Positions 11,306-21,709 of a DNA stretch of 64,000 bases are shown here, piece after piece. Position 1 is the first letter of the stretch, and every line of letters starts with the position of its first letter. Both the position numbers and the translations under genes were made by a program. Source of the DNA: Clavelina lepadiformis (lineage: Eukaryota > Chordata > Ascidiacea > Aplousobranchia > Clavelinidae). The notes under the pieces are model-generated. The model saw only the letters and a list, made by a program, of their open reading frames with translations. It had not been told where the DNA came from and did not search any database. Location of the stretch: assembly GCF_947623445.1 (NCBI RefSeq), contig NC_135247.1:5210501-5274500 (forward strand). The letters are read 5' to 3'.

Positions 11306-12830
11306 GATATCTACAACAAAGTTACAATCATACACATTGTACATGCAAAAATTAGCCTACTTCAAAATGTGACACTTTAGATTGCGATGTCTATGACCAC
11401 GACTGATTTTTTCTCTGGGGAAACACCTGCCATATTTATAATTTTTTGTCTCCACTTCCAAAACAGATTTTTGTGGTTGTCTGTCTTGTGTTAACATTTA
11501 AGTAAAGGTAATTAGGCTACTTTTAAACTGTCACATTGCGTTACCTATACTATATGTGTTAATCCGTATATACACAATGTTTGCTGCGTTACCATTTTTT
11601 GTTAGATAGTTTCTAGCGCAGAACTTTCTGATATTTCGTTTATCGCGTTAAGCACTAGGCTACAATGGTAGTGGTGTAAACGAGATAGGGCCTGCTAATT
11701 ATGTATTAAAACTCTACAATTTTTTACCGCATTTAATTTATATTTTAAGAAATGGAGCCAATTCTAAGATCAATCTTTGAGTTCTAGTATACAAGCCAGA
11801 CTGCAGAGTAACGCCATTGTACACCAGGACAAGCCAGCATCTCCAGGAAAAAGGAGATACAAACTTTTGCTCCGATTTATACTGCAACATTAGTGTGTAA
11901 AACCGATATATCCAAAACAAAGTACGGTAAACAATGATTTTTTACCTTATTTGTATTGTATATGGCCGCACCTTGTCCGCACAAACGCTGGGCAGCCTTG
12001 GGCGACAAGTCGCAGTATACACCAGCTGCTTCCTTGTACCCCGGAATTTTGCTTTTGCAAACCCGAGATCTTGGCGAAAACTTCCATACTCTGCAGTCTG
12101 GTATACAAGTGTACACAGTAAGCAGATGACATCAAAATTTGAGTACCTGGGGACTAATAGCATACAAACGCATCTTGTGTATGTGCACTTGTATACTAGA
12201 TGTCTTGTCACTGTCAAGAGATGAAAGTTAAGGCCGAAAAGGAATTTCACTGCACTTGCAGTATTTGTATTTTATTGTATGATATTGTTTATTTTTCGTC
12301 ATTCTTGTGACATTTTTTGGTGCCACACTAAGAAAGGTTGAAGCTGATATTTACACCAGGTGCAAAACAATATTTGCTTCTTCGCCACGCCACAGTTTTT
12401 ATCGTCCATACAAGGTGTAATAGACCCTTTACGAATTACGCCTGTCATTTTTTTGGGTCGCAAAGTTTTTTAGATCTTTACAATGGAAATTGTCGACCCA
12501 CTTTGATTATTTTTTTATATTGCAAGCATTTAAGGCATAACTCTCAAACACTTCATTTTCATAATTTCCCATCATTCAAATGAAAATAATTACAAGTATA
12601 TTGCTGAGTTTTTCATTTTCTTTAATATAAAGGTCTAGTATGCTAGCCCTTACATAACCATTAGGCAAAGCTTCCCTCTCGCAATAACAATACTTGTAAC
12701 CCTATCGTTGGAAACTGCCTGTTATCATATAATCATTTTTCAAATTCAGTAAACGGTTGTCGGTAAAAGAGTCACTTTCTCACTTTGTAGATTTATTGCT
12801 ACAAAGCATCCAGATCTTCAGACATTACAT
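11306..12830. other. Intergenic with a diverged inverted repeat
   Basis: No gene is seen. Inverted words flank about 11,785-12,115: tatacaagccagactgcagag on the left, and near 12,087-12,111 its partner ctctgcagtctggtatac. A third related word lies at 12,187. Part of the same sequence (agatcttg...ccatactctgcagtc) recurs near 22,698-22,735. This may be a small foldback repeat. Confidence 0.3.
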
Positions 12831-13137
12831 TACCGTATTTACTTGATTGTAAGCCGCGGCTTACAAAGTTATTTTTTTCATCATGTTTGCGGCTTAAATT
12901 CAAGGGCGACTTACAATCAAAGGCGGCTTACATTTTTTTACAGGCGGCTTACAATGACAATAATGAGCGTGAAAGTTAAATAAACCTTTAAACAGTTTCA
13001 GCTTTGCGTGTAAACAGTTGGTATATGCGGCTTACCTTCAAGGGCGGCTTACATTAAATTTTTAACACTATCACATGTGGCTTACAAACAAGGGCGGCTT
13101 ACAATCAAGCGCGGCTTACAAACAAGTAAATACGGTA
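12831..13137. repeat. MITE with long terminal inverted repeats and TA flanks
   Basis: The element is about 307 bases. It starts TACCGTATTTACTTGATTG and ends with the inverse; read inward, the right end gives TACCGTATTTACTTGTTTG. The inverted repeats extend about 27 bases and run into many internal copies of gcggcttaca in one orientation. The outermost TA at each side fits a TA target duplication. No reading frame remains. Confidence 0.7.
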
Positions 13138-13967
13138 CTTTAGTTTCAGAGTGTCGTGGGTAGATTATCGCTAAATGTCTACTGCAGGTGTCACCAAACG
13201 TTTTTCACGCTGGGCCAGAGAAGTGTGAGAACTTACAACCTGAGCCAGATAACCACTTTGTTTAAGAGACTACAATACAATAAGCAAAGTTTAGCAGTGT
13301 CACTGCCCTTATGGTCGTAGCAATAGTTATCAAAGGACGGTTATTTTGTCACATTACAATCTGCAATTGCCCGGTTTTGGAAAATGGCACTGTGTGCCAT
13401 GAGCCAAGTGCAGATATTGCACGCGTTTCAATTACGTCTACACGGCGAATACATACAGATAAAAAGATAGTTTTTGAGGCTTTGTGTACATAAAACAATA
13501 AAACATACGTAATATGTACCAAATGTTCATAACAGCAGCTTTGTTACGTAAGTTTTTTAATTATTGCTCATTACATTTAACACTCTTTGAAAGTGAAGAA
13601 TATTAAATTGTTGAACATAGGCATCTTCAATTCTAAAAGGCTCTTAATACTCTAGTTGCCTATTACTCATTTGTGGCAAGCGTGACCAAAATTAGACACA
13701 CATTTTGCAATGCCCATTTGATGTTTGCAACATAAGAATGCGGTTGGTGTCCTAAGATGCGCCGGAGTGGAAATATTGTTTAATTACCAAAAATAATGGG
13801 AGTGTGAGTGACAAAACTAATACGTTCTTTTCTTTATAGAATAATGTGAGCACGAGCCACGCTCTTTTTTTTTGATCAGCGTGAGCAATGCTCTTTTTAC
13901 AATAGCAGTTACCCATGTCTGGGTTTAACTCATTATGGGTTATCAACTCTGCATACCATTCCAAGTA
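13138..13967. other. Intergenic, nothing identified
   Basis: No gene, RNA or repeat that I can support. Short open frames here show no family resemblance. Confidence 0.35.
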
Positions 13968-14382
13968 CAGTAGACTCCGCTTATTATGATGTCCTTGGTA
14001 CCAGAACTGTTTGGTCATAATATCCGTATGGTTACAACAACTGAAACTATATCATTTAATCACACCAAGATCGATAGCTTGATGCCGTTATGCACAAACT
14101 GACAAAAAACATTGAATTCATCATTTATGTCATTTTCATAAACAGCAACATTAAAGTGAATGTCATTAGGTGCATTGAGAATACATGTGATACAATTGTC
14201 ACTTTCAAGTTTCATAACTGACACGAAAAATTGAGCAAAGAAAATCTGAAAAAGATGGCTAAAATGATCATAGTATCCGAAGACTGGTCACAGTAAACAG
14301 AGAATTTAATATGGCAAATTTCGGGATAGTATCAAATTGGTCATATCAAACGGTTAGTGGTCATATTCAGCGGATTCTACGG
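13968..14382. mobile_element. Tigger-like MITE
   Basis: The 415-base element is flanked by TA (13966-13967, 14383-14384). The left end is CAGTAGACTCCGCTTATTAT; the right end, read inward, is CCGTAGAATCCGCTGAATAT. These are diverged inverted repeats of the pogo/Tigger kind and related to those at 8,893-9,724. There is no coding frame. The element ends only 125 bases before the first CRAL-TRIO start codon, so it lies in that gene's proximal upstream region. Confidence 0.65.
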
Positions 14383-14477
14383 TATTTAGGGTGCTTTGTT
14401 TCAGCTTGTTCGTTAGCCTAGTGCTTTCTTCAAGTCAGGTTGTTTAACAATTTCTGCCAATCTCGTACCTTCACTTT

Positions 14478-14479
14478 AG
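14478..14479 (+). promoter_or_regulatory. Splice acceptor just upstream of CRAL-TRIO gene 1
   Basis: A pyrimidine-rich tract ends in TTTAG 27 bases before the ATG at 14,507. No donor is evident nearby, so this is either a spliced-leader trans-splice acceptor or the end of a 5' UTR intron. The same arrangement precedes the other three genes of the array (AG at 16,469-16,470, 19,591-19,592 and 25,785-25,786). Confidence 0.4.
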
Positions 14480-14506
14480 GTTAGATACATACAAGTCTGT
14501 GAAATA

Positions 14507-15331
14507 ATGGCAAGGTATCAATGTTCTCTTGGTGATGACTTGCTACAAAAAGCAGCAAAAGAACTCAATGAACCTCTGGATAATGCAGAAAGATTACAGG
14601 CAATTGATACTTTACGAGAAAGTTTCGACACTTCAAAATATGGAGACCTCATTCGATGTGATGACGCATTTCTGTTACGTTTTCTTAGAGCAAGAAAATT
14701 TAATCAGGAAAGGGCTTTACAGGTTTTGCAAAATTATCACTCCATTAGAAAGGAATTTCGTGAAGTGTTTTCCATGGTTGAAGAACCTCAATGTCTCAAA
14801 GAAGTGATGGAAACTGGTTTCATGTATGCAGTTAACGGAAAGTCAAGGAATGGTCAAGGCATTCTTATATATCGGCCACGATATGGACAGAACATTTCTA
14901 TGTATCAGTTAATGGCATGTGGTATATTATATGTGGAACAAATGCTAGAAGATGAAGAGTATCAAATCTGTGGAAACCTAACTGTAGACGATTGTGGAGA
15001 AATGAGCTTACGTCCTGTGTTTCAAATGCCTTTAAAAGGGGCACGAAAGTTCAATCTGCTTTGGCAGGATTCCATGCCTGTTCGCATTAAAAATGTGTAC
15101 CTATTTAATGAGGGCAGAGTGTTTGATTTTGTGTTTACAATTTTTAAACCGTTTATGAAGAAAAAATTGAAAAAACGTATTAAATTGTGTGGGAAAGACT
15201 ATACTGACTTGCATGCTGAGGTAGATCCAGCCTTACTACCACCTGAATTTCAAGGTACTGGGCCAGATATGAAAACTGCTGCTACTACATGGGTAAATAA
15301 GGTTCAAGAAAACTGGCAGAAACCAGAATAA
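14507..15331 (+). CDS. CRAL-TRIO lipid-transfer protein, array gene 1
   Basis: A cytosolic lipid-binding protein of the alpha-tocopherol transfer/retinaldehyde-binding family, 274 residues in one exon. The CRAL-TRIO N-terminal helical domain contains DAFLLRFLRARKFNQERA and LQNYHSIRKEF (about residues 55-90). The Sec14-like pocket follows (about 95-255) with LLWQDSMPVRIKNVYLFNE, the short form of the family's 'P-R---H-INEP' motif, then FKPFMKKKLKKRIKLCG. In vertebrate TTPA the matching basic helix binds phosphoinositides; here it is unusually lysine-rich. It is the most divergent of the four tandem copies. The start was chosen as the first ATG after the acceptor. The exact ligand cannot be told from sequence. 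Confidence 0.9.
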   Translation: MARYQCSLGDDLLQKAAKELNEPLDNAERLQAIDTLRESFDTSKYGDLIRCDDAFLLRFLRARKFNQERALQVLQNYHSIRKEFREVFSMVEEPQCLKEVMETGFMYAVNGKSRNGQGILIYRPRYGQNISMYQLMACGILYVEQMLEDEEYQICGNLTVDDCGEMSLRPVFQMPLKGARKFNLLWQDSMPVRIKNVYLFNEGRVFDFVFTIFKPFMKKKLKKRIKLCGKDYTDLHAEVDPALLPPEFQGTGPDMKTAATTWVNKVQENWQKPE

Positions 15332-16494
15332 TTTTAAGTAGTAATTTCATTATTGGACAGTCAAAGATGTAATAGATTGAAAACACTGTTGGTAAGTTAT
15401 ATTTTTTCGTGTGCCTGTGCCAGGTGCTTATGTGTCTATAATCATTTACTCCTTCTGTAGCTGTAAAATTATGAAATTAGACAATAAATGCAGCTTAGGA
15501 TTGTCAATTTATGGTTTGCTTATTTTTCTTTACTTTTGATTCAGATGTTTTTATTCTGAAATTAGATTAAATTTGCATTTGAGATTTTGTTTTGAGATTC
15601 GCACAAAGTATATACAAGTTATTATATGAAATTGGTATTTTTTGTTTATATGATGACTTCAACTTTTTAATGTAATTGCACTTGTCATTCCATGAGAGGT
15701 ATCACAGTGTAAATTCTTCCATTCATAAATAATAATTTAATAGTGTTTCACTGGGTGTGATCTTTAATCAGTGTTTTATGCTTCATTCGATACAAATACA
15801 AATATCTTTTACCTTTCATTGATTAATTATTAAAAACAACAAGGTTGCGGAATATTTACGTGTAGTTGTATTGGTAACTAGTATCATATTAAAAGACAAA
15901 AATATTTGACCGACCTCGAGTTTTGCACTATGGTCATATACTGAAAATAATAAAAGCATTTTTCTTGTCAGTATTGTAACTAATAAGTAGTGAGTGTTGT
16001 GTTACAACCTAGCTAGTCAAACAAAAACATGTTATTCGCCCTGTCCTATTTTTTTGTGTGGGTTTAAAAAATTTTTTTACTTTTGTTTGTCATTTATCCT
16101 GATGTGCCGCATATTTACCTGTATGTGGACTTTTGAAACACAGCCATTTGCCCATCGTAGCTTGGCACAGGTGTAATGCTGATTGATGTACTTGCCGATT
16201 TATATTTTTCACATGAGTAAATATTTGTTTCCAGTTAATAAATTACTTGCCTGTTTAGCCGCAGTCTTATGTACTAAGCATATACCTTTTCTTTTTTGTT
16301 TGCTTTCACTTGCTACTTGTTAATAAATGCCTGCACCATGCACGAATGATGTATAGTATGTAATAAAAAGTATACCTATATATTTGTTATTATTAACAAA
16401 GTTTATTTAACGTGGATTGTTTCAAAGTTAGTCAAGAAAATTGTGACTATTTAATTTTTGATTGTGTCAGATATGCAGCTATTTTAAAAATAAA
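15332..16494. other. 3' UTR of gene 1 and spacer to gene 2
   Basis: A polyadenylation signal AATAAA lies at 15483-15488, about 150 bases after the stop. The rest is AT-rich and shows no gene. A pyrimidine-rich tract with AG at 16,469-16,470 lies 25 bases before the next ATG. Confidence 0.5.
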
Positions 16495-17331
16495 ATGACA
16501 GCTAGATATGAATGCACATTAAGCCCAGAGCTTCTGGAAAAAGCTGTCACTGAACTAAATGAGCCTCGTGACAATGCTGAACGTCTCAAAGCTATCGATG
16601 AATTGAGAAACAGTTACAATGCAGAGAAATATGGTCCATTGATCAGAGATGATGATGGTTTTATACTTCGCTTTCTGAGAGCCAAAAAGTTCAACCAGAA
16701 AAAAGCATTAACAGTTCTACAGAACTATCATGCTATTCAAAAAGAGTTTTGCGAACTATTTATCAAAGTAAATAATCCAATAATTCTGCAGCCTCTCATC
16801 AATAGCCAAGTTGTTTTAACATTAGAAGGTCTGGCCAAAGATGGAGCAAGTTGTTTGTGGGTTCGTATGGGTTTGTTGGACAAAAATATTGACATGTATG
16901 ATCTTATGGCATACAGTATCTTGGTCATAGAAAAGTTGTTGGAAAGCGAGGCATGTCAAATTAATGGTTTGCATGATATTGAGGATTTGGAGAATTTTAA
17001 CATAGGGGTTATTTTGAAAATCTCACCATTTGCACTAGCTCGCATGAACTCAATATGGCAGGATGCGATGCCTCTTCGCTTCAAGTCCATACATTTGTTG
17101 AACGAAGGAAAAGTTTATGATGTTCTATTCAATTTGTGTAAACCTTTCCTCAAGCAAAAGATCATTGACCGCATTCACACACACGGCTCTGATGTAAATG
17201 GTCTCCATGAGTTTGTCGACCAAGCAGTCTTACCACCAGAGTTAGGTGGAACAGGTCCAGATGGTGAAAGTACAGGAAAGTGGTGGATTGAGAAACTAAC
17301 CGAAGACTGGACCAAAGACACAGCTTTGTAA
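16495..17331 (+). CDS. CRAL-TRIO lipid-transfer protein, array gene 2
   Basis: 278 residues, single exon, TTPA-like. The frame is open from 16,462, but the ATG at 16,495 (MTARYECTLSPELLEKAV) was chosen because the homologues start there and a splice acceptor (AG at 16,470) falls between the two. The N-terminal domain has DDGFILRFLRAKKFNQKKA; the lipid pocket follows, with MNSIWQDAMPLRFKSIHLLNE and CKPFLKQKIIDRIHTHG, the basic helix used for phosphoinositide contact in TTPA. The C-terminus is LPPELGGTGPDGES. About 235 bases at the 5' end and about 125 at the 3' end are nearly identical to gene 3, while the middle is clearly diverged. AATAAA lies at 17358-17363, only 27 bases past the stop. Confidence 0.9.
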   Translation: MTARYECTLSPELLEKAVTELNEPRDNAERLKAIDELRNSYNAEKYGPLIRDDDGFILRFLRAKKFNQKKALTVLQNYHAIQKEFCELFIKVNNPIILQPLINSQVVLTLEGLAKDGASCLWVRMGLLDKNIDMYDLMAYSILVIEKLLESEACQINGLHDIEDLENFNIGVILKISPFALARMNSIWQDAMPLRFKSIHLLNEGKVYDVLFNLCKPFLKQKIIDRIHTHGSDVNGLHEFVDQAVLPPELGGTGPDGESTGKWWIEKLTEDWTKDTAL

Positions 17332-18237
17332 AATTCTCAAAATGGCAAGTGCAGTTAAATAAATATGAGGTGTGTAACCAATGTTGTAACAAGTTATGTA
17401 CTTTTCAATTTTCGTTTGTACTGTTTGATTGTATGACACAAGCAATTTAACATTAATTCCTTTACTGGTAGGGAGTTGTAGTATATGTAATCGTTAGATT
17501 GCATAATGGCAATAGTTGGTTTAATACAGAGGTTATGCTATATGTGTGGTTCGTTGATCAGAGAGGTGTCGCCTGAAACTTTCCAACACGACTGCCTGAT
17601 TGTGCTTTACAAGTGCAGTGTCAAATCACCCAAAATAATTTTTTTAGGTCAAGTTAACGTCAACATTTCTTTTTGTGAAAAAGTTAAGAAAACAATTCCT
17701 CAGTCCACTAGTATTCAAGCACGATTCACTTGTCTTGCCACTTAGTTTGTACAGCTCATTAACTCTTTGTTTTTGTTCTTTCAATAACAACGGCACTTTG
17801 AACTCAAGCAAGCGTTTTTTGTCGCTAGAAATAAATGCATTGTTTGCAGAAAATGGTACAGAAACAGCAATAGTCGAAGAAGTTATTCAAAATGCCGTAA
17901 TCAATCATTTTGAAATATTTATTACAACCAAGGATAACTCCTGTTGACAAAGCAACATATGCAAGTGATTGTAGGTATTAAACTGGGGTAAAAATCACAT
18001 GGCTTACCAGATACATACTTGTTTAGCCTTGTCAAAGTTTGCAAATATTTTTCCTTTTTTTGGCTATTTAAATGTTTGCATGTTTTTAGGGGATAGCAAA
18101 GCTAGGATATATTTTTAGGCCTGAGAAATAAAACTTTGTACCACAACTGCCTATCTTTAAAAATGCAATAAAGTCAAAAAAACTGATTTTTAAGTGTTAT
18201 ATGGCCCATAGGAATTTTTTGTGGAACCTGCTAGGAC
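17332..18237. other. 3' UTR of gene 2 and spacer
   Basis: It holds the polyadenylation signal at 17358-17363. Two overlapping short open frames (17506-17745, 17675-17947) show no family resemblance and are not called. The right end is the target site of the hAT-like element. Confidence 0.4.
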
Positions 18238-19052
18238 TAGGGTTAGTTCGGATATCAATAATTTTTACTATCCGGATAACGGATATATCCGTATATTTGG
18301 AATTAATCTAATTGGTTAACCGGATAATAACTGCTAAGTGAGACAATCGAATTCACGAGGTTTGCATGAAAAATGGATTGTAAAATCATTACACAGTTTT
18401 ATTGTAGATCTACGTACACGCGCAGTACGAGCGAATAAGAGAAAAATCACGCAAATTTAATGTTCACTGCTTTTGCAACGCCCTCTTTATAAAGCACAAT
18501 GCATCAATTGTGGAATCCTGTAGACGGGACCGGAGTTTTGTAACAGATTCCACATGCACTGAATGCTCTTTCTGCTTCCACAGAAGTGGGCTGAATAGTA
18601 AGCAGCACTTCATAGAGAGTCTGAAGGTTGGCAGGTCGTTTGAAACGTTGAAATTCCATCTCTTAAATTTAGTCACTTCAAACTAGGTTGTAGTCAAAGC
18701 TTTTCAACTGACACTTCACAGACTTAATTTACCTTGCCATGAGAATGCAGTCTTCTATTAAAAGAATCATTCATTATGCTTTCTTTGTAACGTGATAGTA
18801 AATTTCACTGGTGCATTTTACGAGTACCGTAGTTGAAAGTATAAGACAATAGAAGTGTGAACAAAGGTTTAATTGCGCTCAGCGGGAGTCAGCCTCTACG
18901 TAACAAAGAATGTTCAAACTTACTAAAAAGTGTAAAACGCATTAGCAACGATACTCTTTTAGCCGGTTAACCGGCAGAATTATATCCGGATATCAGATAG
19001 AAAAAAAAACTGCGGTTAATCGGTTAACCGTTATCCGGATAATCCAACCCTA
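18238..19052 (-). mobile_element. hAT-family DNA transposon, degenerate
   Basis: The 815-base element starts TAGGGTTAG and ends CAACCCTA. It is flanked by a perfect 8-base duplication gctaggac (18230-18237 and 19053-19060), as expected for hAT. Repeated words such as atccggata and ggttaaccg lie inside both ends. A minus-strand frame (18464-18676) ends TKLRSRLQDSTIDALCFIKR, which fits the C-terminal dimerisation tail (hATC) of hAT transposases. The rest of the transposase is lost, so the element cannot move on its own. The perfect duplication suggests insertion was not very ancient. Confidence 0.75.
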
Positions 19053-19060
19053 GCTAGGAC

Positions 19061-19608
19061 AAATAAATATGAACTGTGGTTGTTGTTATGTTTGGATTAA
19101 TTAAACTATATTATATATACTATGCAATACAACCTTATATATATATTACTGCATGAATTATAATATTCTAATATCAAGAATGAAGTTTTAAATGTATGGA
19201 GCTTTTGCAGATTAAACAAACATTGGATGAAAAAATACTAAAAGTTTGTTTTTTGTATTAATTAATAAAGCCATGCAAAATAAATCATAGTGCTTTATGA
19301 AATTCCTATTTCCAGTTTAACTATGCATATTGTTTGTATAATGCCGTTTTGTTGGTGGTAACTATTTCTTCAAATTTTAGCAAACTGTGTCTGTTTTCAA
19401 ATAATTTCCATGTAGCAAATGGTTGTTTCTAATATATATATATATTTGTGTACTGAAAGCCACAGCCTGCTTTTGGTAATTAAGCTTTGTGTGATTATAT
19501 ATTTTTCTTTATGCCTGGATAGATAATTAGCTTTTTTTGTGATACATTTAAGTGTGTTTTGCTAGTAATTTATTACTGTGTTTCTTATGCAGTTCACTTA
19601 AAATTAAA
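19061..19608. other. Spacer upstream of array gene 3
   Basis: AT-rich, with an (AT)n microsatellite near 19,430-19,446. A strong acceptor (tttcttatgcag, AG at 19,591-19,592) precedes the gene 3 ATG by 16 bases. Nothing else was recognised. Confidence 0.4.
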
Positions 19609-20445
19609 ATGACAACTAGATATGAATGCACATTAAGCCCAGAGCTTCTGGAAAAAGCTGTCACTGAATTACATGAGCCTCGTGACAATGCTGAACGTCT
19701 CAAAGCTATCGATGAATTGAAAAACAGTTACAATGCAGAGAAATATGGTCCATTGATCAGAGATGATGATGGTTTTATACTTCGCTTTCTGAGAGCCAAA
19801 AAGTTCAACCAGAAAAAAGCGTTAACAGTTCTACAGAACTATCATTCAGTTAAAAAAGAATTTCATCAAATATTTGACAAAGTTCACAATCCAGCAGTGT
19901 TGGAGCCTCTCATCAATAGCCATGTTATATTAACATTTCAAGGCCAAGCTAAGGATGGAGCTGGCATTATGTGGTACCGGCCAGGTATGCTCGATAGAGA
20001 AATTGATATCTATGACCTTATGGCATACAGTGTTTTGACCATTGAGAAGATGTTGGAAAGTGAGGCATGTCAAATTAATGGTTTGGCATCTGTTGAAGAT
20101 TTGGAGCACTTCAGTATTAGCATGCTGTTCAAAATATCACCAATTGCACTAGCTCGCATGAATTCAATATGGCAGGATGCAATGCCGCTTCGTTTTAAGG
20201 CAGTTCATATCCTGAACGAAGGAAAGGTTTACGATATTATACTTGCCTTATTTAAACCTTTTCTCAAGCAGAAGATTATTGACCGCATTCACACTCATGG
20301 TTCTAAAATAAATAGTCTCCATGAGTTTGTCGACCAAGCAGTCTTACCACCAGAGTTAGGTGGAACAGGTCCAGATGGTGAAAGTACAGGAAAGTGGTGG
20401 ATTGAGAAACTAACCGAAGACTGGACCAAGGACACTGCTTTGTAG
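19609..20445 (+). CDS. CRAL-TRIO lipid-transfer protein, array gene 3
   Basis: 278 residues, single exon. The frame is open from 19,552, but the upstream codons contain the splice acceptor at 19,592, so MTTRYECTLSPELLEKAV at 19,609 is the likely start. Domains are as in gene 2: CRAL-TRIO-N (FILRFLRAKKFNQKKA), lipid pocket, MNSIWQDAMPLRFKAVHILNE, FKPFLKQKIIDRIHTHG, end LPPELGGTGPDGES. The middle third differs from gene 2 (here GIMWYRPGMLDREIDIYD; there SCLWVRMGLLDKNIDMYD), mainly in pocket-lining positions, suggesting a different ligand preference. Role inferred: intracellular transfer of a hydrophobic ligand. Confidence 0.9.
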   Translation: MTTRYECTLSPELLEKAVTELHEPRDNAERLKAIDELKNSYNAEKYGPLIRDDDGFILRFLRAKKFNQKKALTVLQNYHSVKKEFHQIFDKVHNPAVLEPLINSHVILTFQGQAKDGAGIMWYRPGMLDREIDIYDLMAYSVLTIEKMLESEACQINGLASVEDLEHFSISMLFKISPIALARMNSIWQDAMPLRFKAVHILNEGKVYDIILALFKPFLKQKIIDRIHTHGSKINSLHEFVDQAVLPPELGGTGPDGESTGKWWIEKLTEDWTKDTAL

Positions 20446-21709
20446 AAAAATTTAAAATGACAAGTATGCTCTTTGAATGTAAGGTGTGTATATAGCAAAA
20501 ATCCTCGTTGAAATTAGTTCCTTTTCTGTGAATTCATGTTTGAATGACTTAGTTAACATTAAAAAGCTAGTTACATTTTACTTGTCTTACTGTAGGAGAA
20601 TTGCATATTCAGGTGTTATGGTAGAAATGTACAAATCTATATCTGTAGGTAAATATTTAAAACAAATTGTCGAAAACTGCATCATACACCGTCCATAGGT
20701 CGATTATAAATCATACATGTTTCTCAATTTTTTGGAAACTTTAATGATAACAATATAAGATTTACTTTTAACCACCTTTTTCCTGATGCACAAAACTTTA
20801 ACGTTTATGCCTTGCAGCTATTGTAATGACAGATGCTCACTCAAGTTTTCCCGTCCCAGTACCATTGTCGTATCTATATTTTATTTAAAGACATATATGC
20901 ATTACTTTGTAATTATTCACTGCTTTAAAACAAATTGTCTGTTTTTCACAGAGCGATGGAGATTTTGATTTGATTGATTAAATGACACATATTAGTATAT
21001 ATATATTTTCCTTATTCTGCACTTAACGCATAATAAAACATCGTTTGAAGTCAAAATTCCTATGACTATCTGTGTTGAGACCACATAGACAAAGCTATAG
21101 CAGGTGGCTAATCAACTGGTAGCTTTATGCATTGCATGTCTTGCTCCAACTGTATGCGCGCCAATTTTGAGTCTTGGTACAACCTGCCCTGGAGGCGAAC
21201 ACTAGACCTGCCGCATGTAAGGCTGATGTTCTAGTCACAAGGCCACGTCATCATAAATATCACATAGTATTTGGGAATTTCGGATTAACTGGCTGCAAAA
21301 TGATATATTAAGTATTTAAAATGTTAAGGATACTAAATTATCCTGATTGATTGCAATTGTCGCTAACTCTTGCAACATTACTTCTCTTGCCTAAAACAAT
21401 GAGACAGAAAGAGTTTTGACCAACATTTACCACCACCGAGTGAAGATAATATTATTGCCAGGAAATGTTCTAAACCATGATATACTAAAGTTTGAGACAC
21501 TTTGATGTTTGCATAATTTTATGGTCCACCACAAGTTATTATAGCCTGGTTAAAAACTCAGCAAGTAGATTAGCAGAATGCAAACTGCTTTAAACTGACA
21601 CACTTTAACAAAAGTATCATATAAAGCACTACATAAAAACTGCAATTTTCAGAGCAAGACTTATAAGATTGGCAGTGCACATTATGATTTCGCAAAAATC
21701 AATGTTCAA
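20446..21709. other. Spacer between array gene 3 and FKBP3; contains a SINE
   Basis: No gene is seen. A tRNA-derived SINE lies in the middle (listed separately), and an (AT)n stretch occurs near 20,995-21,006. The right end is the 3' UTR of the minus-strand FKBP3 gene. Confidence 0.4.
21060..21255 (-). repeat. tRNA-derived SINE
   Basis: On the minus strand, starting near 21,255, a box-A-like sequence (gtggccttgtgactagaaca) is followed about 40 bases later by a box-B-like sequence (GTGTTCGCCTCC) and the words gggcaggttgtacc. This is the layout of an RNA polymerase III promoter in a tRNA-derived SINE. The body runs to about 21,060. Exact ends and target duplications are not clear. Confidence 0.5.
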
